The notes under the pieces are model-generated. The model made no database searches. It saw only the letters and a program-made list of their open reading frames with translations, and was not told the origin of the DNA. Below, piece by piece: positions 1 through 6,905 of a stretch of DNA of 31,708 nucleotides (its first letter is position 1; each line of letters opens with the position of its first letter). The translations under genes were made by a program, and so were the position numbers. This DNA is from SZUA-451 sp034721895 (GTDB lineage Bacteria > Campylobacterota > Campylobacteria > Campylobacterales > Sulfurovaceae): positions 1-31,708 of the forward strand of contig JAYEND010000116.1 in the NCBI GenBank assembly GCA_034721895.1. The letters are read 5' to 3'.

Positions 1-24
1 ATTTGGGATCATCAACTATGGGGT

Positions 25-99
25 TTACTTTTTGTTTAATTCGTTGGCGATGGCTGTGATTACAACTAAAGCGACTGAGAGAATTTGAGTCCATGGCAT
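25..99 (-). CDS. Possible 24-residue hydrophobic small protein
   Basis: A short reading frame begins MPWTQILSVALVV and ends NELNKK: one hydrophobic helix of about 16 residues with a lysine tail. I chose this ATG (99-97) because it is preceded by AAAGGAGG, a near-perfect Shine-Dalgarno sequence, with a 5-nt spacer; a longer upstream extension of the same frame has no such signal. The shape (very short, one membrane helix, positive C-terminus, strong ribosome binding site) is typical of small membrane peptides, including type I toxins, but I recognise no family. It lies divergently from the toxin-antitoxin pair at 378-1099 and on the same presumed island. Function is unknown. Confidence 0.45.
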   Translation of the reverse strand: MPWTQILSVALVVITAIANELNKK

Positions 100-122
100 A
101 GGTGCCTCCTTTGATGTGGCTA

Positions 123-134
123 GTATGTACATAC
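123..134. promoter_or_regulatory. 12-bp perfect palindrome upstream of the small peptide gene
   Basis: GTATGTACATAC is a perfect palindrome 24 bp upstream of the start codon of the small peptide gene at 25-99. It could be an operator overlapping that gene's promoter. I see no convincing -35/-10 pair beside it, so the role is only suggested by position. Confidence 0.25.
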
Positions 135-323
135 GATAATGACAGTGGCAATAGGGAACTGTCCTTATTACATGCAAAATGAAGTTGATAAGTATAATGA
201 TAATAATACTCCTTCTTATATATACCATGAAAATGGGAGAAATTCCCAGCTTATTATGGGAAGTCGCAAAATAGGTGTCATCATTAGAATATAGGTAAAA
301 TTGAGTGAAAAGTGCCACATGAT

Positions 324-352
324 TTGACATAGAAGATTAAAAATGTTATCAT
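324..352 (+). promoter_or_regulatory. Sigma-70 promoter of the TumE/TumA-like operon
   Basis: TTGACA (324-329) and TATCAT (347-352) are separated by exactly 17 bp, close to consensus. Transcription would start near 359, about 20 nt before the GTG start of the toxin-like gene. Confidence 0.75.
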
Positions 353-363
353 CTACTGATAAC
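345..363. promoter_or_regulatory. Operator dyad over the -10 and start site of the TA operon
   Basis: GTTATCA and TGATAAC form a perfect 7-bp inverted repeat around a 5-bp centre (TCTAC). It overlaps the -10 box and the likely transcription start. This is the expected position for self-repression by the winged-helix partner encoded at 725-1099; that link is inference. Confidence 0.65.
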
Positions 364-377
364 GAAAAGGAACATGA

Positions 378-716
378 GTGAAGGATCTTGAAAATTTATT
401 AATGCTCGATGGTGAGATCTTCCCTATGGATAGTGGTTATTGGGTTAAGTTTGAAGCTAAAGAAGCGACAAAGAGTAAAGAGATTCCTCATGGTATTAGA
501 TATTCATTGACACTGCATGATAAACGCAACCAAAGAGTTGTTGGTTATGATAATGCACACAACTTCAAACCTAGAAAAGGCAAGTATGGTGCAAAGAAAG
601 AGACGTGGGATCACATGCACAAGAAGATGGAAACTTTTCCGTATGAGTTCAGTTCCGCAGTGGAGTTGATAGAAGATTTTTGGAACAGTGTTGAACGGTA
701 TATGCAAAGCAATTAG
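378..716 (+). CDS. TumE-like (DUF6516) toxin of a toxin-antitoxin pair
   Basis: A 112-residue protein of the DUF6516/TumE type, recognised from RYSLTLHD (41-48), GYDNAHNFKP (56-65), WDHMHK (77-82) and the terminal FSSAVELIEDFW helix (91-102). Members are predicted toxins next to a winged-helix DNA-binding antitoxin, and that partner follows here after 8 nt. The start is GTG at 378: an ATG four bases earlier runs at once into a stop, and AAAGG sits 8 nt upstream. The charged and aromatic residues in the middle resemble those of nucleic-acid-acting small toxins, but the biochemical target is not visible from sequence. Family call is firm; toxicity in this host is inference. Confidence 0.8.
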   Translation: MKDLENLLMLDGEIFPMDSGYWVKFEAKEATKSKEIPHGIRYSLTLHDKRNQRVVGYDNAHNFKPRKGKYGAKKETWDHMHKKMETFPYEFSSAVELIEDFWNSVERYMQSN

Positions 717-724
717 GAGAATAG

Positions 725-1099
725 ATGAAAATGAAAATAGTTTATGTCGGGATCATGTCTAGAGAAGCTTACAAAGAGAGAACTATAGCCATTGCCAAAG
801 GTGAGTACAAACGAAAAAAAAATGAACCAAAGATATGGTTTGAGTCTCTCAAATCTATGGCTCAGGTTCTTAGTAGCGAGAATAGACAACTATTGAAAAC
901 GATACTAAAGCATAAGCCTTCCTCTCTTGCAGAGCTTGAAGAGATGACCGGTAGAAAAAAGTCCAATCTCTCTCGTACTCTGAAGACCTTAGAGCGATAT
1001 GGTATTGTAGAGCTGCACAAAGAGAAGAATAGGATCATCCCTGAAGTAAAAGCAACAGATTTTAGGGTAGAATTTGGATTAGGTGAGATAGCGGCATAA
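725..1099 (+). CDS. TumA-like (HVO_A0114 family) winged-helix antitoxin/regulator
   Basis: A 124-residue protein with a C-terminal winged helix-turn-helix of MarR/HVO_A0114 type. PKIWFESLKSMAQVLS (35-50) leads into the domain, and the recognition helix lies in GRKKSNLSRTLKTLERYG (76-93), followed by a wing and IPEV. The N-terminal third is basic. It starts 8 nt after the stop of the TumE-like gene, with AGGAGAAT before the ATG, so the two are co-transcribed in toxin-first order. It most likely neutralises the toxin and binds the dyad at 345-363; autoregulation is inferred from the operator position. The family is recognised with good confidence from the sequence pattern. Confidence 0.8.
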   Translation: MKMKIVYVGIMSREAYKERTIAIAKGEYKRKKNEPKIWFESLKSMAQVLSSENRQLLKTILKHKPSSLAELEEMTGRKKSNLSRTLKTLERYGIVELHKEKNRIIPEVKATDFRVEFGLGEIAA

Positions 1100-1208
1100 G
1101 ACATTTAAGTGATATACCTACTGATTTTTGGGTGGAAAGTTTCACTTCTTGACAAGATAGATATATAGAATTGTATTAGGGCAGTTATCTATATAAATGT
1201 AAGTTTTC

Positions 1209-1228
1209 GTGTACGCTCTGTGTACGCT
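1209..1228 (+). repeat. Direct repeats GTGTACGCT, possible integrase arm sites
   Basis: GTGTACGCT occurs at 1209-1217 and 1220-1228 (11-bp period). Short direct repeats at this distance (about 130 bp) from an att core are typical of arm-type sites for tyrosine integrases; this assignment is inference from position next to the tRNA-like fragment at 1359-1379. Confidence 0.35.
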
Positions 1229-1358
1229 ATTAGCTCTGTATTTGTTCTGCAATACGCAGACCAAGGAGTGTATTGAACATAAAATTATTACCTCTTAATG
1301 CCCTATATACGGGCAAAACCTCTATTTAGGAATGTTTGCTATACTTTTACTAATCGAA

Positions 1359-1379
1359 CGATTCCGTCTGGCGCCACCA
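1359..1379 (+). other. tRNA 3'-end fragment, probable attachment-site remnant
   Basis: The sequence CGATTCCGTCTGGCGCCACC plus a final A reads exactly like tRNA positions 56-76: end of a TTCGATT T-loop, T-stem strand CCGTC, acceptor strand TGGCGCC, discriminator A and CCA. The bases immediately upstream do not continue a tRNA (no matching GACGG T-stem strand, no anticodon arm). An intact tRNA gene would therefore lie elsewhere, beginning its acceptor stem with GGCGCCA. Integrases that insert in tRNA 3' ends leave just such a copy at the far end of the inserted DNA, which here would be everything to the left. Confidence 0.5.
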
Positions 1380-1489
1380 CTTGCAAACTCTCATACACCA
1401 AAACCAAGCACTTTCAATCAACTGTTTAAGCTTTCATTGACTTAGCAATGCCAATTTTATACCATTACATTAGATGCTATCTCTTTTTC

Positions 1490-1993
1490 TTATATGATAT
1501 TTTGGTGACTGTCAGTCTCCTTGTAATTATTTATGATTACGTTTGCATTCTCCATTGCTTGTTCCCATGGCAAGTTTTTATACTCATCAAAAATTCTCTG
1601 CAATGGTTTGGGAAGTTCTTTGTCCCGTCCTTTACGCTTTGAATTTGTATATCTATCGAAAGCATCGCGTTTGTTTTTAAATGTATTATATTTCACATTC
1701 AACAGTTGTGATACATATTTGACAGCATTGGTTTGTGATTTATTTGGAAATAGTGATGTATGTTCATACTCGGAAAAAACATAGGCAATGATATTGATAT
1801 CCCGAGGCTGTGTATCCTCAGACAGAATGCCCTCTCCAGGTTTATTCGCACTGGATTCTACAGACTCTTGAAGTCTTATTGTATCTGTCAATATTGATAA
1901 TAATAGTTCTTGAATTTCGATGCTGCCGATAACAACACTCTCTTTGTATGCTTTTTTTGCATTATCCAAGATACTTTCAGCAATAACTTTCAA
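1490..1993 (-). CDS. Hypothetical protein, 167 residues
   Basis: I do not recognise this protein. It is soluble, mostly helical in appearance, with a basic middle (residues about 105-125, KNKRDAFDRYTNSKRKGRDK) and no signal peptide or membrane segment. The start is TTG at 1993, chosen because AAAGG lies 7 nt upstream; no ATG in this frame has a comparable site. It follows the Sel1-repeat gene by 46 bp on the same strand and may be co-transcribed. The codon choice and lack of alternative frames make it more likely real than any overlapping plus-strand frame. It lies just outside the presumed att remnant at 1359-1379. Confidence 0.6.
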   Translation of the reverse strand: MKVIAESILDNAKKAYKESVVIGSIEIQELLLSILTDTIRLQESVESSANKPGEGILSEDTQPRDINIIAYVFSEYEHTSLFPNKSQTNAVKYVSQLLNVKYNTFKNKRDAFDRYTNSKRKGRDKELPKPLQRIFDEYKNLPWEQAMENANVIINNYKETDSHQNII

Positions 1994-2039
1994 TGACTAT
2001 CCTTTCGATGTATATTGTAGAGATCAAGTTTGGCTGTGT

Positions 2040-2543
2040 TTAATGCCATCTTTTTCGCTTATCAAATTCTGTATCTTCTCCTCTGACATATACTGTCTGA
2101 AAATTATAGCACCCCTCTTCACAACCAAGATTGCAGGCTTTCTTATAATACTTTTTTGCCGTGAAGGAGTTCTGTTTGACGCTTTGTCCTCTTTCATATA
2201 TCACACCAAGGTTGGAACATCCGATACCACTGCCAAGACTGCAGGCTCTGGCGAAATACTTTCTGGCGATAGAGTAGTCCTGTCTGACGCCTTGCCCCTG
2301 GTCGTACATGTAACCGGCATGATTACACCCCTGGGCATGACCCATCATGCAGGCTTTATAATGATACATTATGGCCACACCATAATCTCTTTTTGCACCC
2401 TTGCCAGTGTAATATGCCTTACCAAGTCTGTCATACTCGGCAGCACTTCCGCCATCATAGACTTTCTTGCACTGCATATAAGATTCGGCACTGAGCACAG
2501 TAGCCATAGCCATCACAGCCATTCCGATTAGAAATTTTTTCAT
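2040..2543 (-). CDS. Secreted Sel1-repeat, cysteine-rich protein (Hcp-like)
   Basis: A 167-residue protein with a signal peptide (MKKFLIGMAVMAMATVLSA) and three to four Sel1-like repeats of about 36 residues, e.g. GKAYYTGKGAKRDYGVA and GYMYDQGQGVRQDYSIA. Each repeat ends in a cysteine pair seven residues apart (ACMMGHAQGC, ACSLGSGIGC, ACNLGCEEGC), as in the Helicobacter Hcp family, where each pair forms a disulfide bracing two helices. This predicts a periplasmic or secreted helical-repeat scaffold; no catalytic activity can be claimed. The start at 2543 is chosen over an upstream in-frame ATG (2591) because AGGAGGTGTT directly precedes it and it begins the signal peptide. The extended -10 at 2566-2571 would give a short leader. 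Confidence 0.8.
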   Translation of the reverse strand: MKKFLIGMAVMAMATVLSAESYMQCKKVYDGGSAAEYDRLGKAYYTGKGAKRDYGVAIMYHYKACMMGHAQGCNHAGYMYDQGQGVRQDYSIARKYFARACSLGSGIGCSNLGVIYERGQSVKQNSFTAKKYYKKACNLGCEEGCYNFQTVYVRGEDTEFDKRKRWH

Positions 2544-2565
2544 AACACCTCCTCTTCTTACTGCT

Positions 2566-2574
2566 ATTATAACA
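2566..2574 (-). promoter_or_regulatory. Extended -10 promoter of the Sel1-repeat gene
   Basis: On the minus strand TGTTATAAT (2574-2566) is an extended -10 (TGn plus TATAAT). Transcription would begin near 2560, giving a leader of about 16 nt that just holds the AGGAGG. No good -35 is visible. Confidence 0.45.
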
Positions 2575-2606
2575 CTATTTTGTATCTCCACCGTTTCTCT
2601 TCCCGG

Positions 2607-2641
2607 TCATTGCCGGAATGATAGTTAATACTCTATTAACT
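2607..2641. repeat. Small hairpins, including a degenerate TCATTCCGG-type palindrome
   Basis: AGTTAATA-CTC-TATTAACT (2623-2641) is a perfect 8-bp hairpin. Just before it, TCATT-GCCGG-AATGA is a short palindrome whose reverse strand contains TCATTCCGG, the same core as the hairpin at 10716-10736. They may be REP-like remnants. Confidence 0.35.
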
Positions 2642-2723
2642 TTCCGTTTCCCAATGATTAACTCCCAGAGCCTATACTACGAATAAGAAAGATTTTATCT
2701 TTCAGTAGCTGAAGTGGGAATTT

Positions 2724-2858
2724 GTTTACTCCTTGTCCAAAAATGTAAACTTTCCTTGTTTGTTCCCTTTCAGCTCTTCTAAAGAAGAAGCACTTTTTTC
2801 ATGTTTAACTCCTTACTTTAATACATGACTTCCTTGTTTGTTTTCGTGCTTCTTCTTT
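2724..2858. repeat. Degenerate tandem duplication plus 13-bp inverted repeat
   Basis: Two units of about 57 bp start near 2724 (GTTTACTCCTT) and 2803 (GTTTAACTCCTT). Both contain TTCCTTGTTTGTT (2752-2764 and 2830-2842) and end in CTTCT-rich sequence. AAAGAAGAAGCAC (2781-2793) and GTGCTTCTTCTTT (2846-2858) form a perfect 13-bp inverted repeat with a 52-bp spacer, so the second unit could fold against the boundary of the first. Its role is unknown; it lies about 370 bp upstream of napA. Confidence 0.6.
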
Positions 2859-3108
2859 CTTTTAGGTATACCCTTTACAAATAATAGTGATCACTGATGA
2901 AATAGCTCACTACATATTGTCATCCTTTGAATAGCTAAACTACGTGATTGCAGCTTAATTTAATTTGAATAAATAAATCTACAGTTGAAAAAAACAAATA
3001 GTGACTGACAGGATGATCAATTTTTTTGTACAAATACCATAAAATCATTCTTCGGAATCAAATAAGAGAATTTTACTCTTAATTATTTTTTAAGAAAAAG
3101 TCGTATAC

Positions 3109-3122
3109 TTGACCTAAATCAA
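3109..3122. promoter_or_regulatory. FNR/CRP-family binding site upstream of napA
   Basis: TTGAC-CTAA-ATCAA differs at one base from the FNR consensus TTGAT-N4-ATCAA. Its centre lies about 61 bp upstream of the start predicted from the TATAAT at 3165-3170, a classical class I activator position. Activation of nap by a CRP/FNR-type regulator under low oxygen or nitrogen oxides is therefore likely; which regulator is not determinable here. Confidence 0.6.
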
Positions 3123-3164
3123 CTTTTCCCTAATCATTAAAATGTTATGATGATAGAGTATATT

Positions 3165-3170
3165 TATAAT
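3165..3170 (+). promoter_or_regulatory. -10 element of the nap operon promoter
   Basis: TATAAT with no good -35, as expected for an activator-dependent promoter. Transcription would begin near 3177, giving a leader of about 53 nt before napA. Confidence 0.5.
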
Positions 3171-3175
3171 ATTGA

Positions 3176-3193
3176 TAAATCAAATGTGATTTA
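3176..3193. promoter_or_regulatory. 18-bp dyad at the nap transcription start
   Basis: TAAATCA-AATG-TGATTTA is a perfect 7-bp inverted repeat with a 4-bp centre. It overlaps TTGAT-AA-ATCAA (3172-3183), a nested dyad. At or just after +1 it is well placed as a repressor or second regulator site. Confidence 0.45.
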
Positions 3194-3229
3194 TTTTTCT
3201 TGTAAATTCCAAAAATAAAAGGAGGCTAT

Positions 3230-6037
3230 ATGTCAGTAAGTAGACGTGACTTTTTAAAAAGTTCAGCGGCGGTAGCAGCAGCAGGTGCTGTAGGGATCTC
3301 TGTCCCTCAGGAAGCGCAGGCGGCGGCGGCCAAGGCAGAATCAGACTGGAGATGGGATAAGGCAGCTTGTCGTTTCTGTGGTACTGGTTGTGGTATCATG
3401 CTCGCAACAAAAGGCGGGAAGATCGTAGCGGTCAAGGGAGACCCGGCAGCACCGGTAAACAGAGGTCTTAACTGTATTAAGGGTTATTTTAATGCAAAGA
3501 TCATGTATGGTGCGGATAGACTCAAAACACCGTTGTTGAGAATGAATGCCAAAGGTGAGTTTGACAAAAAAGGTAAATTCAAGCCTGTCAGCTGGAAACG
3601 TGCGTTTGATGAGATGGAAGTCCATATCAAAAAAGCGCTCAAGGCAAGCGGGCCTGAAGGTGTCGCAGTGTTTGCTTCCGGGCAATATACCGTTATGGAA
3701 GGATACGCGGCTCAGAAATTGATGAAGGGTGGATTCCGATCCAATGCGATCGACCCTAATGCCCGTCACTGTATGGCATCTGCGGTTGTTGGTTTCTATC
3801 AGACATTCGGTATCGATGAGCCATCAGGATGTTATGATGATATCGAACTGACTGACACTGTAATCTCTTGGGGTTCAAACATGGCAGAGATGCACCCGAT
3901 CCTCTGGTCTCGTGTAACAGATAGAAAACTCTCCAACCCTGATAAGGTAAAAGTAGTCAATATCTCTACCTATAGACATAGAACTTCTGACCTTGCAGAT
4001 ATCGAGATCATCTTCTCTCCAAGTACCGACCTGGCACTCTGGAACTATGTGGCTCGCGAAATCGTCATGAGAGATGATGCTGAAAAGATCATCGATTGGG
4101 ATTTTGTCAAGAAACACATGGTATTCGCTGTTGGTCCTACCAATATCGGTTATGGTATGCGTAGAGCGGGTGAAAAATCACTCAAAGATGGTAAATATTC
4201 TGCGCTTGAGATGGAAACGATCTCCAAAGAGATGGAGAAAAAGGTTTCTGCTAAAGAGGCACCGGCATTGGCTCCGTATGGACTCAAAGAGGGTGATACC
4301 ATGAAGCATACTGCCGGTACACTCAAGCACTGGGAAATCTCATTTGAAGAATATAAGAAATCACTTGAGCCTTATACACTTGATTATACAGCGAAGATCG
4401 CAAAAGGTGATCCGAACGAAGATATCGAAGAGTTCAAGAAAAAACTTCAGGCACTGGCTGATCTCTACATTGAAAAAGGAAGAAAGGTCGTTTCTTTCTG
4501 GACAATGGGTATGAACCAGCACACCAGAGGTACCTGGGTCAATACACTTTCATACAATGTTCACTTTATGCTTAACAAGCAGGCAAAACCAGGTTCGGGA
4601 GCATTCTCATTGACCGGCCAGCCATCAGCTTGTGGTACAGCGAGAGAAGTTGGAACATTCTGTCACAGATTGCCGGCAGATATGATGGTCAAAAATCCTA
4701 AGCATAGAAAGATCACTGAAGAGGGGTGGAAGATTCCGGCAGGAACACTCAACCCGGTCGGTAACCAGCACATTATGAAGATCCATAGAGATATTGAAGA
4801 TGGTGTCGTGAAATTCGCATGGGTCAATGTCTGTAACCCATATATGGATTCTGCATCTGCTACTCACTGGATCAAAGCAGCCAGAGAGATGGATAACTTT
4901 ATCGTTACTTCTGACGGATATCCTGGCATCTCCGCAAAAGTTTCTGACCTTGTTCTTCCATCAGCGATGATCTATGAGAAGTGGGGAGCATACGGAAATG
5001 CGGAGCGTCGTACTCAGCACTGGAGACAGCAGGTACTGCCTGTAGGAGCTGCGATGTCTGATACATGGCAGTGGGTAGAGCTCTCCAAGAGATTTACGGT
5101 CAAAGACCTTTGGGGTGAGTACACACTTAGAAATAAGAAAGTCCTTCCCAATGTGATCGCAGATGCCAAGAAAATGGGTTACAACGAAAATACAACGATG
5201 TACGATATTCTCTTTGCAAATGAGAGAGCAAAATCATACAAAGTGGATACGACAAAATTCCCACAACAAGGCTATGATGATACTGAGTCACGAGGTGATA
5301 GCAGAAATATCAATGGCAGTGACGGCAAACCATGGAAAGGGTATGGATTTATGATCCATGAATATCTCTTTGAAGAGTATGCCGCCTTCGGTAGAGGACA
5401 CGGACATGACCTGGCACCGTTTGAAGTTTATCATAAGGTTAGAGGTCTTAAATGGCCGGTTGTTGACGGTAAAGAGACACAGTGGAGATTTAACGTCAAA
5501 TATGATCCATATGCAGCCAAAGCCAATCCTGGCGGAGACTTTGCATTCTATGGTACATTGGCAAAAGCTCTTGCACAGGGTGACCTCAATGGCATCAAAG
5601 ACAAAGAGAAAAAATCGCTCAAAAATAAAGCGAAGATCTATGCCAGACCATATATGGATCCACCGGAAATGCCGGATGAAAAATATGATATGTGGCTCTG
5701 TACCGGTCGTGTTCTCGAACACTGGCACTCAGGTACGATGACGATGAGAGTTCCTGAACTCTATAGAGCGGTTCCGGAAGCACTTTGCTACATGAATGAC
5801 AAAGATGCAAAAGCCAAAGGCTTCAAGAACGGTGAATTGATCTGGGTTGACTCACGAAGAGGTAAAGTCAAAGCGAGAGTTGAGACCAGAGGTCGTAACA
5901 GACCGTCTCAGGGATTGGTATTCGTACCATGGTTCGATGAAAAAGTCTTCATCAACAAAGTATGTCTCGATGCGACATGTCCAATGTCCAAACAGACAGA
6001 CTTTAAAAAGTGTGCAGTTAAACTGTATAAAGTCTAA
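3230..6037 (+). CDS. napA: Periplasmic nitrate reductase catalytic subunit NapA
   Basis: NapA reduces nitrate to nitrite in the periplasm with a Mo-bis-MGD cofactor and one [4Fe-4S] cluster. The 935-residue length suits the epsilonproteobacterial form, longer than the enterobacterial one. A Tat signal with SRRDFLK (residues 4-10) and an alanine-rich tail ends near residue 34. The cluster ligands are C47, C50, C54 and C82, and RHCMASAV places the molybdenum-ligating cysteine at about 181. The C-terminal domain carries the TGRVLEHWHSGTMT motif typical of MGD binding. AAAGGAGG precedes the ATG. It leads the operon napA-G-H-B-F-x-L-D, with an FNR-like box upstream. Folded export depends on Tat; tatA is in this window at 29027. 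Confidence 0.98.
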   Translation: MSVSRRDFLKSSAAVAAAGAVGISVPQEAQAAAAKAESDWRWDKAACRFCGTGCGIMLATKGGKIVAVKGDPAAPVNRGLNCIKGYFNAKIMYGADRLKTPLLRMNAKGEFDKKGKFKPVSWKRAFDEMEVHIKKALKASGPEGVAVFASGQYTVMEGYAAQKLMKGGFRSNAIDPNARHCMASAVVGFYQTFGIDEPSGCYDDIELTDTVISWGSNMAEMHPILWSRVTDRKLSNPDKVKVVNISTYRHRTSDLADIEIIFSPSTDLALWNYVAREIVMRDDAEKIIDWDFVKKHMVFAVGPTNIGYGMRRAGEKSLKDGKYSALEMETISKEMEKKVSAKEAPALAPYGLKEGDTMKHTAGTLKHWEISFEEYKKSLEPYTLDYTAKIAKGDPNEDIEEFKKKLQALADLYIEKGRKVVSFWTMGMNQHTRGTWVNTLSYNVHFMLNKQAKPGSGAFSLTGQPSACGTAREVGTFCHRLPADMMVKNPKHRKITEEGWKIPAGTLNPVGNQHIMKIHRDIEDGVVKFAWVNVCNPYMDSASATHWIKAAREMDNFIVTSDGYPGISAKVSDLVLPSAMIYEKWGAYGNAERRTQHWRQQVLPVGAAMSDTWQWVELSKRFTVKDLWGEYTLRNKKVLPNVIADAKKMGYNENTTMYDILFANERAKSYKVDTTKFPQQGYDDTESRGDSRNINGSDGKPWKGYGFMIHEYLFEEYAAFGRGHGHDLAPFEVYHKVRGLKWPVVDGKETQWRFNVKYDPYAAKANPGGDFAFYGTLAKALAQGDLNGIKDKEKKSLKNKAKIYARPYMDPPEMPDEKYDMWLCTGRVLEHWHSGTMTMRVPELYRAVPEALCYMNDKDAKAKGFKNGELIWVDSRRGKVKARVETRGRNRPSQGLVFVPWFDEKVFINKVCLDATCPMSKQTDFKKCAVKLYKV

Positions 6038-6053
6038 GTAAAAGGATAAAAGA

Positions 6054-6905
6054 GTGGAAAAAGAGGTCAAAAAAGTCCAGATCAGTGAAAGACGAAGGTT
6101 TTTCACCAATATAGCACAAGGTGCTGGTCTGGGGATCATGGGAGGATTGCTCTGGGCGGGCTATGCTGAGAAAGCCAAGGGTTCAACCCTTACCCTGAGA
6201 CCTCCTGCTGCACTCGCTGAAAATGACTTTTTAAGAACATGTATCAAATGCGGCCTTTGCGCCGAAGCCTGTCTCCACAGAGATAGCAATATCGACAAAG
6301 AGACCGGCAAACCAAGGCCACCTACGCTCCAGATGGCAAAGGCTCAGGACGATGCAACCATCGGAACACCGTTTTTTGTACCTATGGATGTCCCATGCTA
6401 TATGTGTGAAGATATCCCCTGTGTACCGGTATGTCCGACAGGAGCACTCGATCCTGCCCTGGTCACCGATGAAAAGGGCGAGCTCGATTTCAGAATGATG
6501 GATATGGGAATCGCCGTTGTCGATCCCAACTCCTGTATCGCCTTCTGGGGGATACAGTGTGATGCCTGTTATCGTGCCTGTCCTCTCCTGGATGAGGCGA
6601 TCAAGCTGGAGTATGGCAGAAATGAGAGAACAGGCAAGCATGCCTTCTTGAAGCCTGTGGTAGTGATGGATGTCTGTACGGGATGCGGTTTATGCGAAAA
6701 AGCCTGTGTCACGGAGAAAGCAGCGATCTTTATGCAGCCGAGAGAACTGGCACTTGGGAAACCTGGTGATCACTATGTCAAAGGCTGGGACAAGAAGGAT
6801 CAGGAGAGAGTGGCACAACAACTTGACAAGGATGTCACAACTCATGGAAAACGAAGTAAGAAAGAGGCAGCAGATTATCTGAATGAAGGAGTGAGCTTTG
6901 AGTAA
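6054..6905 (+). CDS. napG: Ferredoxin-type protein NapG
   Basis: NapG is a periplasmic polyferredoxin that with NapH passes electrons from the quinol pool to NapB/NapA in organisms lacking NapC. This 283-residue protein has a Tat-like N-terminus (ERRRFF, residues 12-17, then a glycine-rich hydrophobic stretch) and four cysteine clusters: C63-C66-C69-C73, CYMCEDIPCVPVCP, CIAFWGIQCDACYRACP and CTGCGLCEKAC. The start is GTG at 6054, 16 nt after the napA stop, with AAAGGAT upstream. It overlaps napH by 8 nt, so the two are translationally coupled. Confidence 0.95.
   Translation: MEKEVKKVQISERRRFFTNIAQGAGLGIMGGLLWAGYAEKAKGSTLTLRPPAALAENDFLRTCIKCGLCAEACLHRDSNIDKETGKPRPPTLQMAKAQDDATIGTPFFVPMDVPCYMCEDIPCVPVCPTGALDPALVTDEKGELDFRMMDMGIAVVDPNSCIAFWGIQCDACYRACPLLDEAIKLEYGRNERTGKHAFLKPVVVMDVCTGCGLCEKACVTEKAAIFMQPRELALGKPGDHYVKGWDKKDQERVAQQLDKDVTTHGKRSKKEAADYLNEGVSFE

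Larger units (their letters stand above)
1100..1489. other. Non-coding junction region between the TA operon and the next gene
   Basis: I see no convincing gene in this 390-bp stretch. It holds the tandem GTGTACGCT repeats (1209-1228) and the tRNA-like fragment (1359-1379), listed separately, which together look like an island edge. A plus-strand frame from 1448 overlaps the real minus-strand gene and is not supported. Confidence 0.5.
2544..3229. other. Long non-coding region upstream of napA, rich in repeats
   Basis: This 686-bp AT-rich stretch has no supported gene. It holds the Sel1-gene promoter, a small hairpin (2623-2641), a degenerate tandem duplication with a 13-bp perfect inverted repeat (2724-2858), an FNR-like box (3109-3122), a -10 (3165-3170) and a second dyad (3176-3193), each listed separately. 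The segment 2860-3100 is plain AT-rich DNA in which I see nothing further. Confidence 0.6.

Noticed and set aside
25..330. A 101-codon minus-strand frame covering the small peptide gene
   Set aside because: Only the last 24 codons have a ribosome binding site; the upstream part crosses the palindrome and lacks protein-like character.
1448..1642. A 64-codon plus-strand frame
   Set aside because: It overlaps the better supported minus-strand gene at 1490-1993, has no ribosome binding site, and reads as the complement of a coding region.
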